Source: Xylocopa sonorina (lineage: Eukaryota > Arthropoda > Insecta > Hymenoptera > Apidae). From it: a DNA stretch of 64,000 nucleotides. Below the pieces are notes generated by a model. The model was not told the DNA's origin, did not search any database, and saw only the letters and a program-made list of their open reading frames with translations. Made by a program: the position numbers and the translations under genes. Shown here piece by piece: positions 49,901-59,592 of this stretch; the stretch's first letter is position 1; each line of letters starts with the position of its first letter. The stretch covers positions 2,418,001 to 2,482,000 of the forward strand of contig NC_135208.1 in NCBI RefSeq assembly GCF_050948175.1, given 5' to 3'.

Positions 49901-52900
49901 AAAAAGAAACTTGTAATATGAACGTAAAGATGGAATCACTCATAATTTCGCCAGGTGCGCAGGGTTAACTCTAGCTACCTGGATGACAGGCGGGTCCTGA
50001 GGTGCCATGGTGTGCGTCTGGTCGTACAGCGACTCCTTTGGGGTCTGTGGTTGTCCCACGTACGGCTGCAACGCCCTGGCGAACTCGTTCTTGTAGTTCA
50101 CCTTCAGATGAGCAGTCAACAGTGGTGGCCTGGACGGGTGGCCCAGCTGGGCCACTCGATTCAGCCTCTCCAGCATCGGATGGGCCAGCTCGAGGAACTG
50201 GTACTTGGTCGCACCACTGGTGAACGCTGTGCAGAGCATCAGATGCATCTGCAGAACAGGCAGAGCGTTGCCTAAAGAAAGCAGTTGGGTGCGAACCATC
50301 CTCTCCTTGGTCTCGAACTGGCGCTGCAACTCGGTGAGCACGTTCGCGTGGGTGTTTGTGATCACTTCCTGCATTCCTTGGCAGAAGGAGTTCAACGACC
50401 TCTTCTCTGACTCCAGACTGTGGCGCAATTCGTCCAGCTGGGACTTGAGGGCCAGCACGCCGTCTCGCACGCCTGCTTGCAGCTCGCAGATGGAGTTCAC
50501 GGCTCGTTCCATCTTCTTCGAGGCTTGTTGCCAGGCGCTCTCGATGTCCACGCAGTGGATACGCACGTCTGCTGGCGTGTCGCGGAAGCAGGTCGCGCAG
50601 AGCATGCATTTCGCGCTCTGGCTGTACATTATGTACTGCTCGCCGTGGGTGGAGCAACGACGTTGGGTGTCCTTCGTGCACTTGCTCATGTGCACCACCT
50701 CGTGCGTGGAGAACATCTTCGCGCGGTGTGTGTGCTCTCTGCAGTGGGTGCACAGTGCTTGTCCTGCGGTTGAAAATGGTTTTTTAGTTTTCAGGTGGAA
50801 CAATGGTGATTGCGGTGCAACACATTCGCTGCTGCGGTGGCCAGAGAATGCTCTGCTGTTGTACGATGTGTTCTATTGGCTCTAATAATTGTTCGAGACA
50901 TTTTTTAATTCATGTTTCACTGTTACAATGCTCATCGATGGGTACTAAAACTTTGAATACATGTTATGCCATCGTCTAATATATTCTACTGTCTCTAATA
51001 ATTGTTTAAGTCATTTTTAGATCCATGTCTTACTGTTACAATGATCATTAATGGACAAGAATATGTTTTACTGGCTCTAATAATTATTTGAGGAATTTTT
51101 TAATTCATGTTTCAGTGCTACAGTGGACATTGATGGGCAAGAATATGTTCTACTGGCTCTAATAATTATTTGAGGAATTTTTTAATTCATGTTTCAGTGC
51201 TATAATGACCATCAATAGGTAATAATATGTTCTACTGTCTCTAATAATTATTTGAGGAATTTTTTAATTCATGTTTCAGTGCTACAGTGGTCATTGATGG
51301 ACAAGAACATGTTCTATTGGCTCTAATAATTATTTGAGGAATTTTTTATCTCATGTTTCAGTGCTACAATGATCATTGATGGGCAAGAATATATTTTACT
51401 GGCTCTAATTATTATTTGGTGAATTTTTTAATTCATCTTTCAGTGCTACAGTGGCCATCAATGGGCAAGAATATGTTCTACTGTCTCTAATAATTATTTA
51501 AGTAATTTTTAGATCCATATTAGACTGCTACAATGGCCATCAATGAGCAATAAAGCTTTCTATACATGTTTTGCCACTTTATAATATATTTTACTATCTC
51601 TAATAATTATTTAAGCAATTTTAAAGTCCATATTTCACTGCTACAATGGCCATCAATGAGCAATAAAGCTTTCTATACATGTTTTGCCACTTTATAATAT
51701 ATTTTACTATCTCTAATAATTATTTAAGCAATTTTAAAGTCCATATTTTAAAATACATTGCTTCGACAATTCAGAATTAAAGTACACATGATAACAACTA
51801 ATCAAGAATAACGTACAACTAAATTACTTTAATAGCAAGTAATTTATACTAATAACAGCATAAGAAACCTACTTTTACAATAAAATTAGAGTACAAAATG
51901 AAACCTTTAAATGTAGATAATACGCAAACAGTCTCCAGTTGCACAATTATATAAATTATTGAACTTTCTTAATGTAATACTGACTAACAGCGAATGTGTG
52001 ATTAATTGCAATAACTTAATGGGCCGTATTTCAATTTGTTACGCTTGTCGAGCCTCGATACGTACCACAAGTCGTACAAAAGAACATAGTAGACTTGTCT
52101 CGCTTATCACAGTTGGCGCATGGTGGATTCTCAGAGTTGGCCAACTCGACTAGCTGACGTATCAGCTGATCGGGTGGTGGTAACTGCGCTCCATCCTTCA
52201 GCTGAGTCTGTTGCCTACGCAAAACAATATATCTTAGATTTTGCAAAACCCCTCGACAATATTCAAAGCTTGATACACACAAAAGAAAAATATCCTAAAC
52301 GTTGCGGAAGAACAGCATCAGAAACTGAAGCGAACATATTTAAAGCAGATAAAATAAAATTATACACTAAAATAAATTTAATACACACAAGAGAAAGATA
52401 CTTTGAGCGCTGCGGAGGAACAGCATCAGAAATTGAAGCGAATATATCCAAACGCAGTTAAAATAAAATTATATGAAGCAATAGACGATTGCAAAAAAGA
52501 TATTCTTATTGTAAAATAGAACTTTATTTATTATAACAAAAATGCTAGAGCTTTATTGAGTTAACTGAAGCTCTGTCAAGCTATTAATTGTTTTATTTTA
52601 ATTTGAACAAAGCTACAGAGCTTCAGTACACCTCAAAATTTCAATATCCATCAATGTACAGAGATAAATGAAGTTCTACAGCGAACGCAAAGGTGCCAGG
52701 CTCATTCTATTTCAATTTCAAGAAAGAGTAACAAGCAACCGAGCCTGCGCACCTCACAGAACTTTGATATACACCTATGTACATAGATAAATGAATTTTT
52801 ATTGTGAACGCAAAGGCACCAGCTCTGTTCTATTTCAATTTAAATAAAGAATAACAAGCAATAGAGCCTACGCACCGCATCGAACTTTGGTATACACCTA

Positions 52901-53735
52901 CATACATAGATAAATGAATGTTTATAGTGAACGCCAAGGCGACTGGTTCATTCTATTTTAATCTGAACAAAGAACAAGCAATGGAGCCAGCGCACCCAAC
53001 TGAACTTCAATAGTCAGCTATGTACATAGATAAAAGAAGTTCTACAGTGAACGCAAAGGTGCCAGCTCTGTTCTATCTCAATTTAAAGAAAGGATAACAA
53101 GCAATAGAGCCAGCGCACCCCACAGAACATCAATATCCACCTACATACATACATAAATAAAGTTCTACAATGTAACGCAAAGGTGTCAGCTCAGTTCTAT
53201 TTCAATTTAAACAAAAAATAACAAGTAACAGAGCCTGCGCACCCCACAGAACTACGTACATAGATAAATGAATTTTTACAGTGAACGCAAAGGCGCCAGC
53301 TCTGTTCTATTTCAATCTAAACAAAAAATAACAAGCAATAGAGCCAGCGCACCCCACAGAACATGAATATCCACCCACATACATAGATAAACAAAGTTTT
53401 ACAGCGAGCGCAGGGGCGACAAACTTATTCGGAGGTACAGAAACATGCGTATAGTAGCCGAACCAAACCCAGACCTGGGATCGTCAGCCACCCTAAGGTA
53501 GCCATGCAATAACAGTCGTTGCTATCTACCCGCAGATGGGACAGGTGACCTTCCCCTCGAGGTGGGGGCCGCGGATGCACCGTGCGCAGAACGTGTGGAA
53601 GCAGGAGAGCAGGCAGGGCTCGTTGTAATAGTCGTGGCAGGCGCTGCAGATCAGCGGGTTCCTGGGCCCGGCGACGCCAGCCGTGCCCTCGTTCTCGCCG
53701 AGGCCGTCGACGGCCGCGCCAGCCGGACACGCCAT
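37375..53735 (-). CDS. RNF207: RING finger protein 207-like (RING + two B-boxes + coiled coil), complete
   Basis: Seven exons on the - strand join with GT-AG sites and matching phases into 902 codons: 53530-53735, 52066-52214, 49979-50763, 46983-47330, 44478-44760, 41750-42142, 37375-37919. The RING finger spans residues 30-68 (CSAC ... CPIC). The first B-box lies at about 101-138 (CANC, CTTC, CTHC) and the second at about 150-190. A helical coiled-coil region runs to about 380. Exons 4-5 match the second half of vertebrate RNF207 (AEHCRHY-type and coiled segments). Vertebrate RNF207 is about 630 residues and is a cardiac protein linked to hERG-channel regulation; an E3 ubiquitin-ligase role is inferred from the RING. 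The extra 300 residues (exons 6-7) are polar and low-complexity, with basophilic kinase sites (RRRRRAS at 775-781, RRSS at 793-796) and a His-rich end. Introns of 1.3-3.8 kb are filled with private tandem arrays. Confidence 0.93.
37920..38900. repeat. RNF207 intron 6 array with an exact 216-bp duplication
   Basis: From about 38050 units of 70-85 bp contain GGGACTCTAAGATTGTTTTT, ACCCTTTGCACCTTCTTGGG and GATATTATTGGGTGTTTTTC plus a T tract. Positions 38302-38502 are repeated without any amino-acid-changing difference at 38518-38718, giving a 216-bp higher-order unit. A third partial copy starts at about 38707. Such identity points to very recent duplication. Confidence 0.9.
38900..40110. repeat. 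Minisatellite that reverses orientation midway (large inverted repeat)
   Basis: Left of about 39575 the unit (roughly 30-35 bp) reads AGTTTCTATTATTGGTAGAC then GTTAGCAAT. Right of it the same unit appears reverse-complemented, as TATTGCTAACATTTACCAGT then AATAGAAAC. The two arms are about 670 and 530 bp. The change falls in a short unique bit (CCCTCTACGAGTAGTAGAAG). Lying within intron 6 of RNF207, the transcript could fold into a long imperfect hairpin. Confidence 0.85.
40111..41749. other. Rest of RNF207 intron 6, with a 3-copy repeat
   Basis: Mostly single-copy AT-rich DNA. At about 40950-41290 a unit of about 113 bp occurs three times (GCGAACTCATATAAAACTAA, TTTAATCACAATAGTTCCAG, CTGATCTCTATTTCTCTTCG, TACTGCTTTCTTTTTATT). 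Positions 41290-41750 are unique and GC-richer next to exon 6. No nested gene was seen. Confidence 0.6.
41750..42142 (-). CDS. RNF207: RNF207-like exon 6
   Basis: Gives residues 591-722, beginning ETKEIPTRCCTPSGGVEAVL and rich in Lys, Arg, Ser and Pro afterwards (an insect-specific-looking tail segment). The acceptor is CCCCTCAG at 42143, phase 1; the donor GTAAGA begins at 41749 on the - strand. Its first 70 or so bases recur twice in intron 5, with the acceptor (see findings). No domain is recognised. Confidence 0.88.
42143..43420. repeat. RNF207 intron 5: about 484-bp repeat containing the edge of exon 6
   Basis: The acceptor region and first part of exon 6 (ending at 42142) recur with the acceptor equivalent at 42627 and 43110, spacing 484 and 483 bp. 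Copied landmarks include GGGATCTCCTTCGTTTCTGA and GTCTGGCGTTGGATGTTGTA. The section 42206-42397 is nearly identical to 43172-43363, so copies 1 and 3 are closer to each other than to copy 2. In the copies the exon frame runs about 19 codons and then into AT-rich stops. Confidence 0.9.
43420..44477. repeat. RNF207 intron 5: strict 120-bp array, about seven to eight copies
   Basis: The landmark AAGCCCATATTCTTCAAGAA recurs at exactly 120-bp steps near 43731, 43851, 43971, 44091, 44211 and 44331. Two variants, ACCACCGTTATCTC (A) and ACCATCCTCATCTC (B), follow the order A-B-B-A-B-A, so blocks of more than one unit were copied. It ends just before exon 5. Confidence 0.9.
44478..44760 (-). CDS. RNF207: RNF207-like exon 5
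   Basis: Gives residues 497-591. It begins MNDILTLRSQVKQLQNLAQQ, matching the LLQLRQENAYL helical segment of vertebrate RNF207, followed by LEPFIKSFATGVN. A Gln/Pro-rich stretch closes the exon. Acceptor TTTAATTCAG, phase 0; donor GTATAC, phase 1. The Met at its start is internal, not an initiator. Confidence 0.9.
44761..45000. other. RNF207 intron 4, part next to exon 5
   Basis: Single-copy AT-rich sequence between exon 5 and the AATTGAGAACTT satellite. Nothing further was recognised. Confidence 0.5.
45000..46982. repeat. RNF207 intron 4: AATTGAGAACTT satellite plus 480-bp repeat with exon 4 edge
   Basis: Positions 45000-45830 are short units of GAATTAAAAATTGAGAACTT with embedded ATTTCTATAGAAAT hairpin modules. 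From 45830 a block of about 480 bp occurs three times: each includes GTCACGAAGCCAATATTAGA, GCTCCTTATTCCACAAAAAT, GCATCCCCAGGAGTACCT and about 28 bases matching the end of exon 4, then returns to satellite. The third block ends in the real exon 4. The exon-boundary equivalents lie at about 46022, 46503 and 46983. Confidence 0.88.
46983..47330 (-). CDS. RNF207: RNF207-like exon 4
   Basis: Gives residues 381-496 (116 codons, phase 0 both ends). It includes HCRTFDTQLKELNQQLLTVK and ELHRDVAMLRR, which align with the HCRHYEDSYRHLQ and ELHRDL segments of vertebrate RNF207, then a heptad-like EQQLEHHQMELDRLRTVFEA helix. The acceptor is a NAGNAG type (CCAAGCAG), so residue Q381 may be included or skipped. 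The donor is CAG|GTACTC. Confidence 0.9.
47331..47780. other. RNF207 intron 3, single-copy part
   Basis: Unique sequence directly upstream of exon 4, GC-richer than the satellite that follows. No nested gene was recognised. Confidence 0.5.
47780..49480. repeat. RNF207 intron 3: AATTGAGAACTT satellite, 1.7 kb
   Basis: Runs of GAATTAGAAATTGAGAACTT and close variants. A sub-array of about 65 bp (AGAACTCATATGAATTAAAA) lies at 47890-48130. Hairpin modules with ATTTCTATAGAAAT or ATTTCTGTAGAAAT and AAGTTAATAAATA occur near 48280, 48415, 48600, 48840, 49115 and 49320. The family is the same as in intron 4 and at 56.6-58.2 kb. Confidence 0.88.
49481..49978. other. RNF207 intron 3, part next to exon 3
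   Basis: Single-copy AT-rich sequence containing chance frames only. Confidence 0.5.
49979..50763 (-). CDS. RNF207: RNF207-like exon 3 (B-boxes and coiled coil)
   Basis: The largest exon gives residues 119-380. It completes B-box 1 (CTHCREHTHRAKMFSTHEVV), then gives B-box 2 (RRCSTHGEQYIMYS, CMLCATCFRD, IHCVDIESAW). A long helical region follows, in which LPVLQMHLMLCTAF and KYQFLELAHPMLERL match the TLQVHLVICSSF and AEFLDLGYELMERL segments of vertebrate RNF207. The frame stays open past the donor at 49978, but the GTAGCT donor and downstream exon matches support splicing there. Confidence 0.93.
50764..52065. repeat. RNF207 intron 2: array, unit about 85-115 bp, about nine copies
   Basis: From about 50880 to 51760 units contain CTCTAATAATTATTTGAGGA, ATTTTTTAATTCATGTTTCA, GTGCTACAGTGGTCATTGAT and GGGCAAGAATATGTTCTACT. 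Two adjacent copies at 51540-51740 are almost identical over about 120 bp. The remainder, 51760-52065, is single-copy AT-rich DNA. Confidence 0.85.
52066..52214 (-). CDS. RNF207: RNF207-like exon 2
   Basis: Gives residues 69-119: LPPPDQLIRQLVELA links the RING to the first B-box, whose first cysteines (CANC, CTTC) are here. It matches the GLPPVDRLLQFLV and RCANCD segments of vertebrate RNF207. Phases 2 and 1; acceptor TTGCGTAG, donor GTACGT. Confidence 0.92.
52215..53529. repeat. RNF207 intron 1: two arrays
   Basis: At about 52265-52460 a unit of roughly 115 bp occurs twice (TACACACAAAAGAAAAATAT, CGTTGCGGAAGAACAGCATC, AGAAACTGAAGCGAA). From 52560 to 53420 a unit of about 120 bp occurs about seven times, with ATTCTATTTCAATTTAAAC, AATAACAAGCAATAGAGCCA, GCGCACCCCACAGAAC, ACATACATAGATAAATGAA and AGTGAACGCAAAGGTGCC. 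There is no coding frame. Confidence 0.85.
53530..53735 (-). CDS. RNF207: RNF207-like exon 1 (start and RING finger)
   Basis: The ATG at 53733-53735 starts a Gly/Ala-rich leader of about 25 residues, then NPLICSACHDYYNEPCLLSC, FHTFCARCIRG and VTCPIC, a complete C3HC4 RING aligned with vertebrate RNF207. The donor GTAGAT is at 53529, phase 2. Other frames open on both strands across this GC-rich exon are shadows. Confidence 0.93.
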
Positions 53736-53876
53736 CGCCGCGGGTGACGAACGGCCGCCACCTGGAAACCAGAACCGAGAACCTGCTTCACCACCGCCGC
53801 TGTACGTGCATTCCTCATTCTACTCGTTCGAACCCTCCTCCTCGACGACGACGACGACGCCAGGCTAAAGAACGCA

Positions 53877-53917
<41 letters not shown>
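53877..53917. repeat. GA dinucleotide tract (CT on the RNF207 strand)
   Basis: About 40 bp of (GA)n, 140-180 bp upstream of the RNF207 ATG and just downstream of its TATA box. On the sense strand it is a CT tract in the predicted 5' untranslated region or at the start site. GAGA tracts in insects can bind GAGA factor. Confidence 0.85.
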
Positions 53918-53920
<3 letters not shown>

Positions 53921-53934
53921 GCAGGGAAGAATTG

Positions 53935-54202
53935 TTTATACCCCCAAGACCGTTGCCCCGCCGCAGAGGACCCCGTTGGCTACTTTATTGGCTCGTCATT
54001 CTGACGTAGCGCACCACGCTCTGCACTACCCCCTGGCTTGCGCCTGACCAGCGGCTCTGACGTCACTGAGCTGCCGCCAATCTCGACACCCTCCCCCCAC
54101 CACAGACTCAGGCTGCGCGGTGGAGGATGCGCGTGGACTGACTCGCGAGCTGCAGTGAGGGTGGGGGTCGCACCCTGCACGGAGGGTGTAGCTGTGACGT
54201 AA
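53935..54202 (-). promoter_or_regulatory. RNF207 promoter: TATA, CCAAT and three CRE-type sites
   Basis: On the - strand a TATAAA box in GGGGGTATAAAC lies at 53935-53940, about 200 bp before the ATG. A CCAAT box is at 53987-53991. CRE-type words are a full palindrome TGACGTCA at 54058-54065 and half-site variants at 54002-54009 (TGACGTAG) and 54195-54202 (TGACGTAA). The region is CpG-rich. The order CRE-CCAAT-TATA-gene is what a classic regulated promoter shows; cAMP/CREB control is inference. Confidence 0.65.
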
Positions 54203-54230
54203 CCGTGCACGTAATAGTTACCAGGAGCGT

Positions 54231-55190
54231 ATCTAGTGTACTCTGGGCCCCGCGCTTAACGAATTTAGCGCCCTTTTGCCCAAAATTTTTCAAATTCGAC
54301 TAATTTGCTTCTTTTTACATACACGTGTTCCTGAAAGTATTATTTTTCGCCATTTTGCAGGTTTTCGTTAATTTTTTTAATTCGAACCAGAAATTTATGG
54401 AGCATAGAATTTAAGTTAATTGAAGTGAAAAAAAGGGTGAAAATTGATTCAGTGAGAAATTTTGTAATTTTGAGGGTCTCGAGTTTTTGGTTGAGAAATT
54501 CTGAGGGAGATTTGCGTTAATAAGTGGAAATTGGAGAAATTTTGTGGGGCCCTCGTGAAGAGCCAGTAGAGAGGGTCCTGTGCGACGGCACTGGATGAGA
54601 AGGCGCACCAACGCGATGGATGTTTGACCTCCTTTTCTTCCGCTTTTGGACCAATTTTAGGTGGTTTCAGACGCAAGTAGGGTGTCCAATGAATTTCTAA
54701 TAAAACGTCTCTCGTTCGAATTGTAAATCTCGCGATTTGTTGATCGATCGATGTACAATTTCAGGGGATCCACTCGACGCAGTTGGGATTCGAGGAATCT
54801 TTGCAACCGCATGGGAGTCTCGTTTTGAAGTTGCCGATCGATGTGCGATTTCTGTTCTGCTGGATTGAAAAAAGTAACGATGGACGATGAAAATCGCAAG
54901 AGTTCTTAATCGTTTCAAGTTCTAATTTTCAAGACTGATAGACTAAAAATGATTCTTAGAAAATGATTTCTGCTCTGCAATGGAATCTTGTTCTAAAGTC
55001 GCAAATCGAGTTGGAATTATTAACGACTGAGGTATCGAATTTAATTTAAGTTGAAGATGGAATTTATCTCGAAGCTGGAATCGAAGCTTGAAATAATAAT
55101 TCAGAGTATCAATGAAATACACGAAAACGCCTTTAATTCTAATTTTGGAAAAACAAATTTTATCTTTCTCAACAAATACAAAAATCATTT
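54231..55190. other. Intergenic single-copy DNA upstream of RNF207
   Basis: Non-repetitive, falling from GC-rich to AT-rich. Several frames of 60-80 codons on the - strand have no recognised domain. Confidence 0.45.
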
Positions 55191-55500
55191 TTATTAATTA
55201 GTAAAATTACTATTCTCTTTTTAATTCTATTCTCGAAATATTTAATTCGAGAAAAGAATTTTAAACTCAACAAATACAATAATTATTTTTATTTTATTTA
55301 ATTTTATTTTAGAAATATTTAATTCGAGAAAAGAATTTTAAACTCAACAAATAAAATAATTGCTTTTATTAATTATTAAAATTACTTTTTGTTTTATTTT
55401 ATTTTCAAAATATCTAATTCGAGAAAAGAATTTTAAACTCAACAAATACAAAAATTATTTTTATTAATTATTAATATTATTTTTTCTTTTCTAGATTCAC
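55190..55500. repeat. Short AT-rich array, about three copies
   Basis: The phrase ATTCGAGAAAAGAATTTTAA then ACTCAACAAATACAATAATT occurs near 55247, 55322 and 55418. The unit is about 75-95 bp. Confidence 0.75.
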
Positions 55501-56640
55501 ACTCAGAATTAATAATTAATAAGAATTGAAGACAGAAGACTTTGCTCTAAGAAAATTAAGCTTGAGGAGATAATTCAGAATATTAATAAAATACAAAAAT
55601 CGCCAAAAGGAGTCCTTTATCGCAATCGTACGTGATAAACCCTCCAATTTTGCAAAAACAAATCTCATCTTTCTTTAACAAATACAAAAATTCTTATTTT
55701 CGAAAATAATAAATCAATAATCAATAAAAATATTATTACATTCTTATTAATTATTATAGTAAGAATACATTACAGATATACAAGAATATAATAAGAATAT
55801 ATTAATTTATATAATAAAAATATAATAATACCAAATAATTAATTAATACAATAATAATATAATAATAACAAATACAAAAATTGTTATTTTCAAAAATAAT
55901 AAATTAATCATGTATAAGAATATTATTATATTCTTGTTAATTAATATAATATATTAACATAATTTATATAATAATATTCTAATATAATAATAATTGTATA
56001 ATAATATTCTTATTAATTATTAATTTATTATTGTCAAAAATAAGAGTTTCTGTATTTGTTATTATTATATTCTTATTATATTAATTAATTATTAGTTCTT
56101 ATTATACTCTTATTATATTAATTAATTATTTGTTATTATTATATTGTTATTATATTAATTAATAAGAATATAATAATATTCTTATTGATTATTAATTTAT
56201 TATTTTCAATAATAAGAATTTTCGTATTTGTTAAGAAAGATGAGATTTGATGAATGAGAATGATTTTCTTTCATTCTTATTATATTAATAATAAGAATAT
56301 TATATATTACAAGAATAATTACATTATCTTATTATATTAATAATAATATTAATTTTCTATTGTAATAAATTAATAATTAATAAGAATTGAAGACAAAGGA
56401 CTTTGCTCTAAGAAAATTATTTTTATTTCTCTCGTTTTTTGAGAAAAATATTTATATTTAATCTTTGAAATTTTTGTTCGACAGATTTAGAAGAACTTCA
56501 AATCCATCGCTAGCTTCTAAAGACGTGTGGTGGTACGTATTTGGTTTCTATATGGGTGAGAGCAGCCCCTCGATGTCCTCGTCTCCTCGTCGCCCCGTTT
56601 TCTGCACTCCTTCGAGGATCTATACATGCGTCGCGTTGCA
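55500..56640. other. Extremely AT-rich intergenic DNA
   Basis: Mostly AATAATAAGAATATTATTAA words in both orientations. The phrase AATAAGAATTGAAGACAGAA ... GACTTTGCTCTAAGAAAATT occurs near 55520 and 56375, suggesting an 850-bp duplication with AT-rich filling. A GC-richer patch at 56500-56650 is single-copy. No gene was seen. Confidence 0.5.
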
Positions 56641-58260
56641 CGGCTCATATTCATAAAGGATTGAAAATTGAGAGCTCAATATTGTACTTATTAATTTGCT
56701 ATTTCTGTAGAAATAAATTCTCAATTTCTAATTCTTAAGATCTCAATCATTAATTTATATAATTTCTCAAATTTTCATTCACAAGCCCTCAATTTTTAAT
56801 TCTTAAGTTCACAATTCCTAATTCTTAATTTCTCAATCTTTAATTTATAAAATTTAATTTATAAATTCTCAATTCTTAATTCTTAAGTTCCCAGTTTTTA
56901 ATTTTTAAGGATTGAAAATTGAGAGCTTAATATTGTACTTATTAATTTGCTATTTCTATAGAAATGAGTTCTCAATTTTTCATTCTTAAGTTCTTAATTT
57001 TTCATTCATAAGTTCTCAATTTTTAATTCTTAAGAACTGAAAATTGAAACCATAATATTGTACTTATTAACTTGCAATTTCCATAGAAATAGGTTCCCAG
57101 TTTTTAATTTTTAAGTTCTCAATTCTCAATTTTTAATTCTTAAGGATTGAAAATTGAGAATTTATAATATGTTATTTATTAACTTGCAATTTCTATAGAA
57201 ATAAGTCCGTGATTTTTAATTCCTGTTAAATTCTCAGTCTTTAATTCTTATTAAGTTCCCAATTCATAATTCATAATAAAAATTAAAAACCGTGAATTTA
57301 AATAATAATTAAAAATCCAGAACTCGTTTCTACAGAAATTACAAGTTAATAAATATAGAATATTAATTTTTCAATCCTTAAAAATTAAAAATTGTGAACT
57401 TATGAATTAAAAGCCTACTAAAACTTAAAAATAAAAAATTAAAAACTCATTTCTATAGAAATTACAAGTTAATAAATGCAATATTATGGTCTCAATTTTC
57501 AATCCTGAATAATTAAGAACTTCAGAATATAAAACTAAAAATTTAATAAGAATTCTTAATTTTTAATTCTTGAGAATTGAAAATTGTAAACTTATCAATT
57601 AAAAATTGAGAAATTATGTGAATTAAAAACTGAGAACTTATGAATTAAAAATTGAGATCTCAAGAATTAGAAATTGAAAACTTATTTCTATAGAAATTGC
57701 AATTTAATAAGTGAAATATTAAATTTCAATCCTTAAAAATAAAAAACTGAGAACTTAAGAATTAAAAATTGGGAATTTAATCAGAATTAGAAATTGAGAA
57801 CTTATATGAATTAAAAATTGAGAACTTACATAAATTAAAGTTGAGAACTTAAGAATTAGAAATTGTGAACTTAAGAATTAAAAATTGAGAACTTATGAAT
57901 TAAAATTTGAGAAATTATATGAATTAAAAATTGAGATCTCAAGAATTAGAAATTGAGAACTTAATAAAAATTAGAAATTGCGAAATTTATTATTTTTTAT
58001 TTTTTTATTATATTTTTATTTATTATTTATTATTTTAATAAAAATTAAAAATTGAGAACTTAATAAAAATTAAAAATTGAGAACTTAATAAAAATTAAAA
58101 ATTGCGAACTTAATAAAAATTAAAAATTGAGAACTTAATAAAAATTAAAAACTTAATAACGAACTTAAACTTAAAAATTCAGAACTTAATAAAAATAAAA
58201 AATTGAGAACTAATTTCTACAGAAACAACAACTAAATAACCAATCCAAAAAATCCTCAAT
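56640..58260. repeat. AATTGAGAACTT satellite, third locus, both orientations
   Basis: This is the same satellite family as in RNF207 introns 3 and 4. From 56640 to about 57290 it reads mostly as the reverse complement (TTCTCAATTTTTAATTCTTA). From 57290 to 58260 it reads in the direct orientation (AATTAAAAATTGAGAACTTA). Hairpin modules with ATTTCTATAGAAAT occur in both halves. It ends about 300 bp before the PDE6D ATG. Confidence 0.88.
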
Positions 58261-58562
58261 TCCCGCCTATTTCATCACCATTAAAACCCACACCCAACAA
58301 TCCCATAATCACCAAACCCAATCCTCTTCAAAATTCCCTCTCCTCAACCCTCCAATTTCTCCAAATCTCAAATATTAAATTCCACTCAAAACAAATCTCC
58401 CAAAAAAAAACAAACAAAAAACAAACAAAAATACATTTAAAAATCACCAACATCCTCTTCCCTCGCAAATTTAAATAAAGAATCGATAGTTCCTGAATGA
58501 AAACGGCATTTAAATACCAACGCTCTCAAAACAACCTTAATTAACTCCATTGGACGCAAATT

Positions 58563-59317
<755 letters not shown>

Positions 59318-59586
59318 GCGTCCCGTCCTGGCGAGGGTTAACAGAGAGTTCGTATCGAACGTTCCACTTCGTGCACCCACTGTGATAGCACCGTGTTGAT
59401 TATGCATCCGCTCACGCTCCAACGGTGGAGCAGCCAGCACCACTTTCTCCCTTTCGTCCTCTCAAGAAGCTACTGTGGTGATCGAACTGTGAATCGTGCA
59501 CTGTTTCCAAGCACGCTGGATCTTTATTTACGTACCAACGGACCTAGCTAATTTTGTACATATTGTAATACACTATACGCTGATGT

Positions 59587-59592
59587 AATAAA
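59587..59592 (+). terminator. PDE6D polyadenylation signal
   Basis: AATAAA lies 270 bp after the PDE6D stop, preceded by an AT-rich run. It is the first canonical signal on the + strand after the gene. Confidence 0.7.

Noticed and set aside
53425..54004. Arg/Pro-rich frames overlapping RNF207 exon 1 and promoter
   Set aside because: They are shadows in GC-rich DNA. The RING frame on the - strand is the one with conserved cysteines.
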